The notes beneath the pieces were generated by a model, which was not told the DNA's origin, did no database searches, and worked only from the letters and a program-made list of their open reading frames with translations. 64,000 bases of DNA, taken from CAWINY01 sp963837635. GTDB taxonomy: Bacteria > Acidobacteriota > Terriglobia > Terriglobales > Acidobacteriaceae. The stretch is taken from the NCBI GenBank assembly GCA_963837635.1, contig CAWINY010000004.1, forward strand, positions 62,001 through 126,000, written 5' to 3'. Both the position numbers and the translations under genes were made by a program. Of this stretch, positions 63,633 to 64,000 are shown piece after piece (position 1 is the stretch's first letter; every line of letters starts with the position of its first letter).

Positions 63633-63855
63633 ATGAGATGGGAACTGAGGAGGCATGTGTGGTTTTGGATCACGATGAGCTTCCTCGCAGCGGCTTCGTC
63701 TCCCGCTGATTTTGTTTGTTCCTTGGACTACAAAGTCGGTTCCCGCCGTCGTGATTGCGTCCTTCAGCAGCGCGGATTTGTACGTAATGCTCGCGGTTCT
63801 CTCTGTTGTCGGGAAATTCGTGGCAAGGCCGAAAACATCAACCAATTGGCGATAA
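63633..63855 (+). pseudogene. Frameshifted small membrane protein gene
   Basis: ATG 63633 reads MRWELRRHVWFWITMSFLAA; the frame then shifts near 63695 and the better reading is LPLILFVPWTTKSVPAVVIA then DLYVMLAVLSVVGKFVARPK to TAA 63855. Together these make a two-helix membrane protein. One extra base explains it, by mutation or sequencing error. Confidence 0.55.
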
Positions 63856-63883
63856 ATCCCCGTAGCGCTTTTCATCGCTGGGG

Positions 63884-63963
63884 CATTTCCGTTGGGGGGT
63901 ACCCAGGTTGTTAACGCCCAGGGCGGCGACCCCAGTCCGGGCGGTAATTCACGGGATGGGCTG
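63884..63963. repeat. Imperfect palindrome with vacant IS1111 target
   Basis: CCAGGTTGTTAACGCCCAGG at the start and CGGGATGGGCTG at the end, followed by TTTACGCC. GTTAACGCCC pairs with GGGCTGTTTAC, an attC-like end pairing. Confidence 0.7.
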
Positions 63964-64000
63964 TTTACGCCAGTCATTCGTACTGCTGTTTTAAGCAACT

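Noticed and set aside
63540..63998. 152-residue minus-strand frame at the right edge
   Set aside because: It crosses the palindrome and is antisense to a two-helix membrane gene whose family pattern is visible on the plus strand after one frameshift.

Overview
The window looks like the chromosome of a soil Acidobacteriota (Terriglobia/Koribacter-like) bacterium. The basis is high G+C, DUF1844 and PhnP-like genes next to ribF, large secreted HAF-repeat, kelch and carboxypeptidase-like proteins, and many imperfect inverted-repeat elements of the kind that ends in GTCATCCTGAGCG. The assignment is inferred from gene style, not from a marker gene.

1-21 kb is ordinary chromosome: a partial isopropylmalate-dehydrogenase-family gene, ygfZ, DUF1844, a PhnP-like hydrolase, ribF, a glutaredoxin-like gene with an in-frame UGA where the first Cys of its CPPC motif should be (candidate selenoprotein), a surface lipoprotein, mtnP with a PfkB kinase, a membrane glycosyltransferase, then a minus-strand block of envelope and secreted proteins (HAF repeats, copper radical oxidase-like, BNR repeats, OmpA, M23 peptidase). 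Short inverted-repeat elements fill many gaps.

21-38 kb starts at tRNA-Pro(CGG) and looks like an integrated mobile element: a tyrosine integrase pointing at the tRNA 3' end, a radical-SAM fusion protein, a DNA adenine methylase, a small HTH protein coupled to a Prim-Pol/RepA-like replication protein, an iteron-like AT-rich palindrome (candidate origin), RecD2 and a UDG-like protein. It is broken up by an IS with CTAG target duplications, an IS200/IS605 element and a four-gene IS21-like element. Its far end was not found.

38-64 kb is accessory DNA: an IS5 element, a run of small unrelated plus-strand genes (YciI, hydrolase, Cdd1-like, GNAT, SanA/YdcF-like, esterase), gene fossils, an IS1380 element sitting in a response-regulator gene that can be rejoined in frame, and a 9 kb stretch of single small genes separated by imperfect palindromes ending in GGGCTG. 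Three identical 1,419-bp IS110/IS1111 elements sit in these palindromes at the same position and orientation. This suggests an integron-cassette-like (CALIN-like) array colonised by a site-specific IS1111 element whose 290-nt 3' noncoding end carries short matches to its target and to its own terminus, as expected of a bridge RNA.
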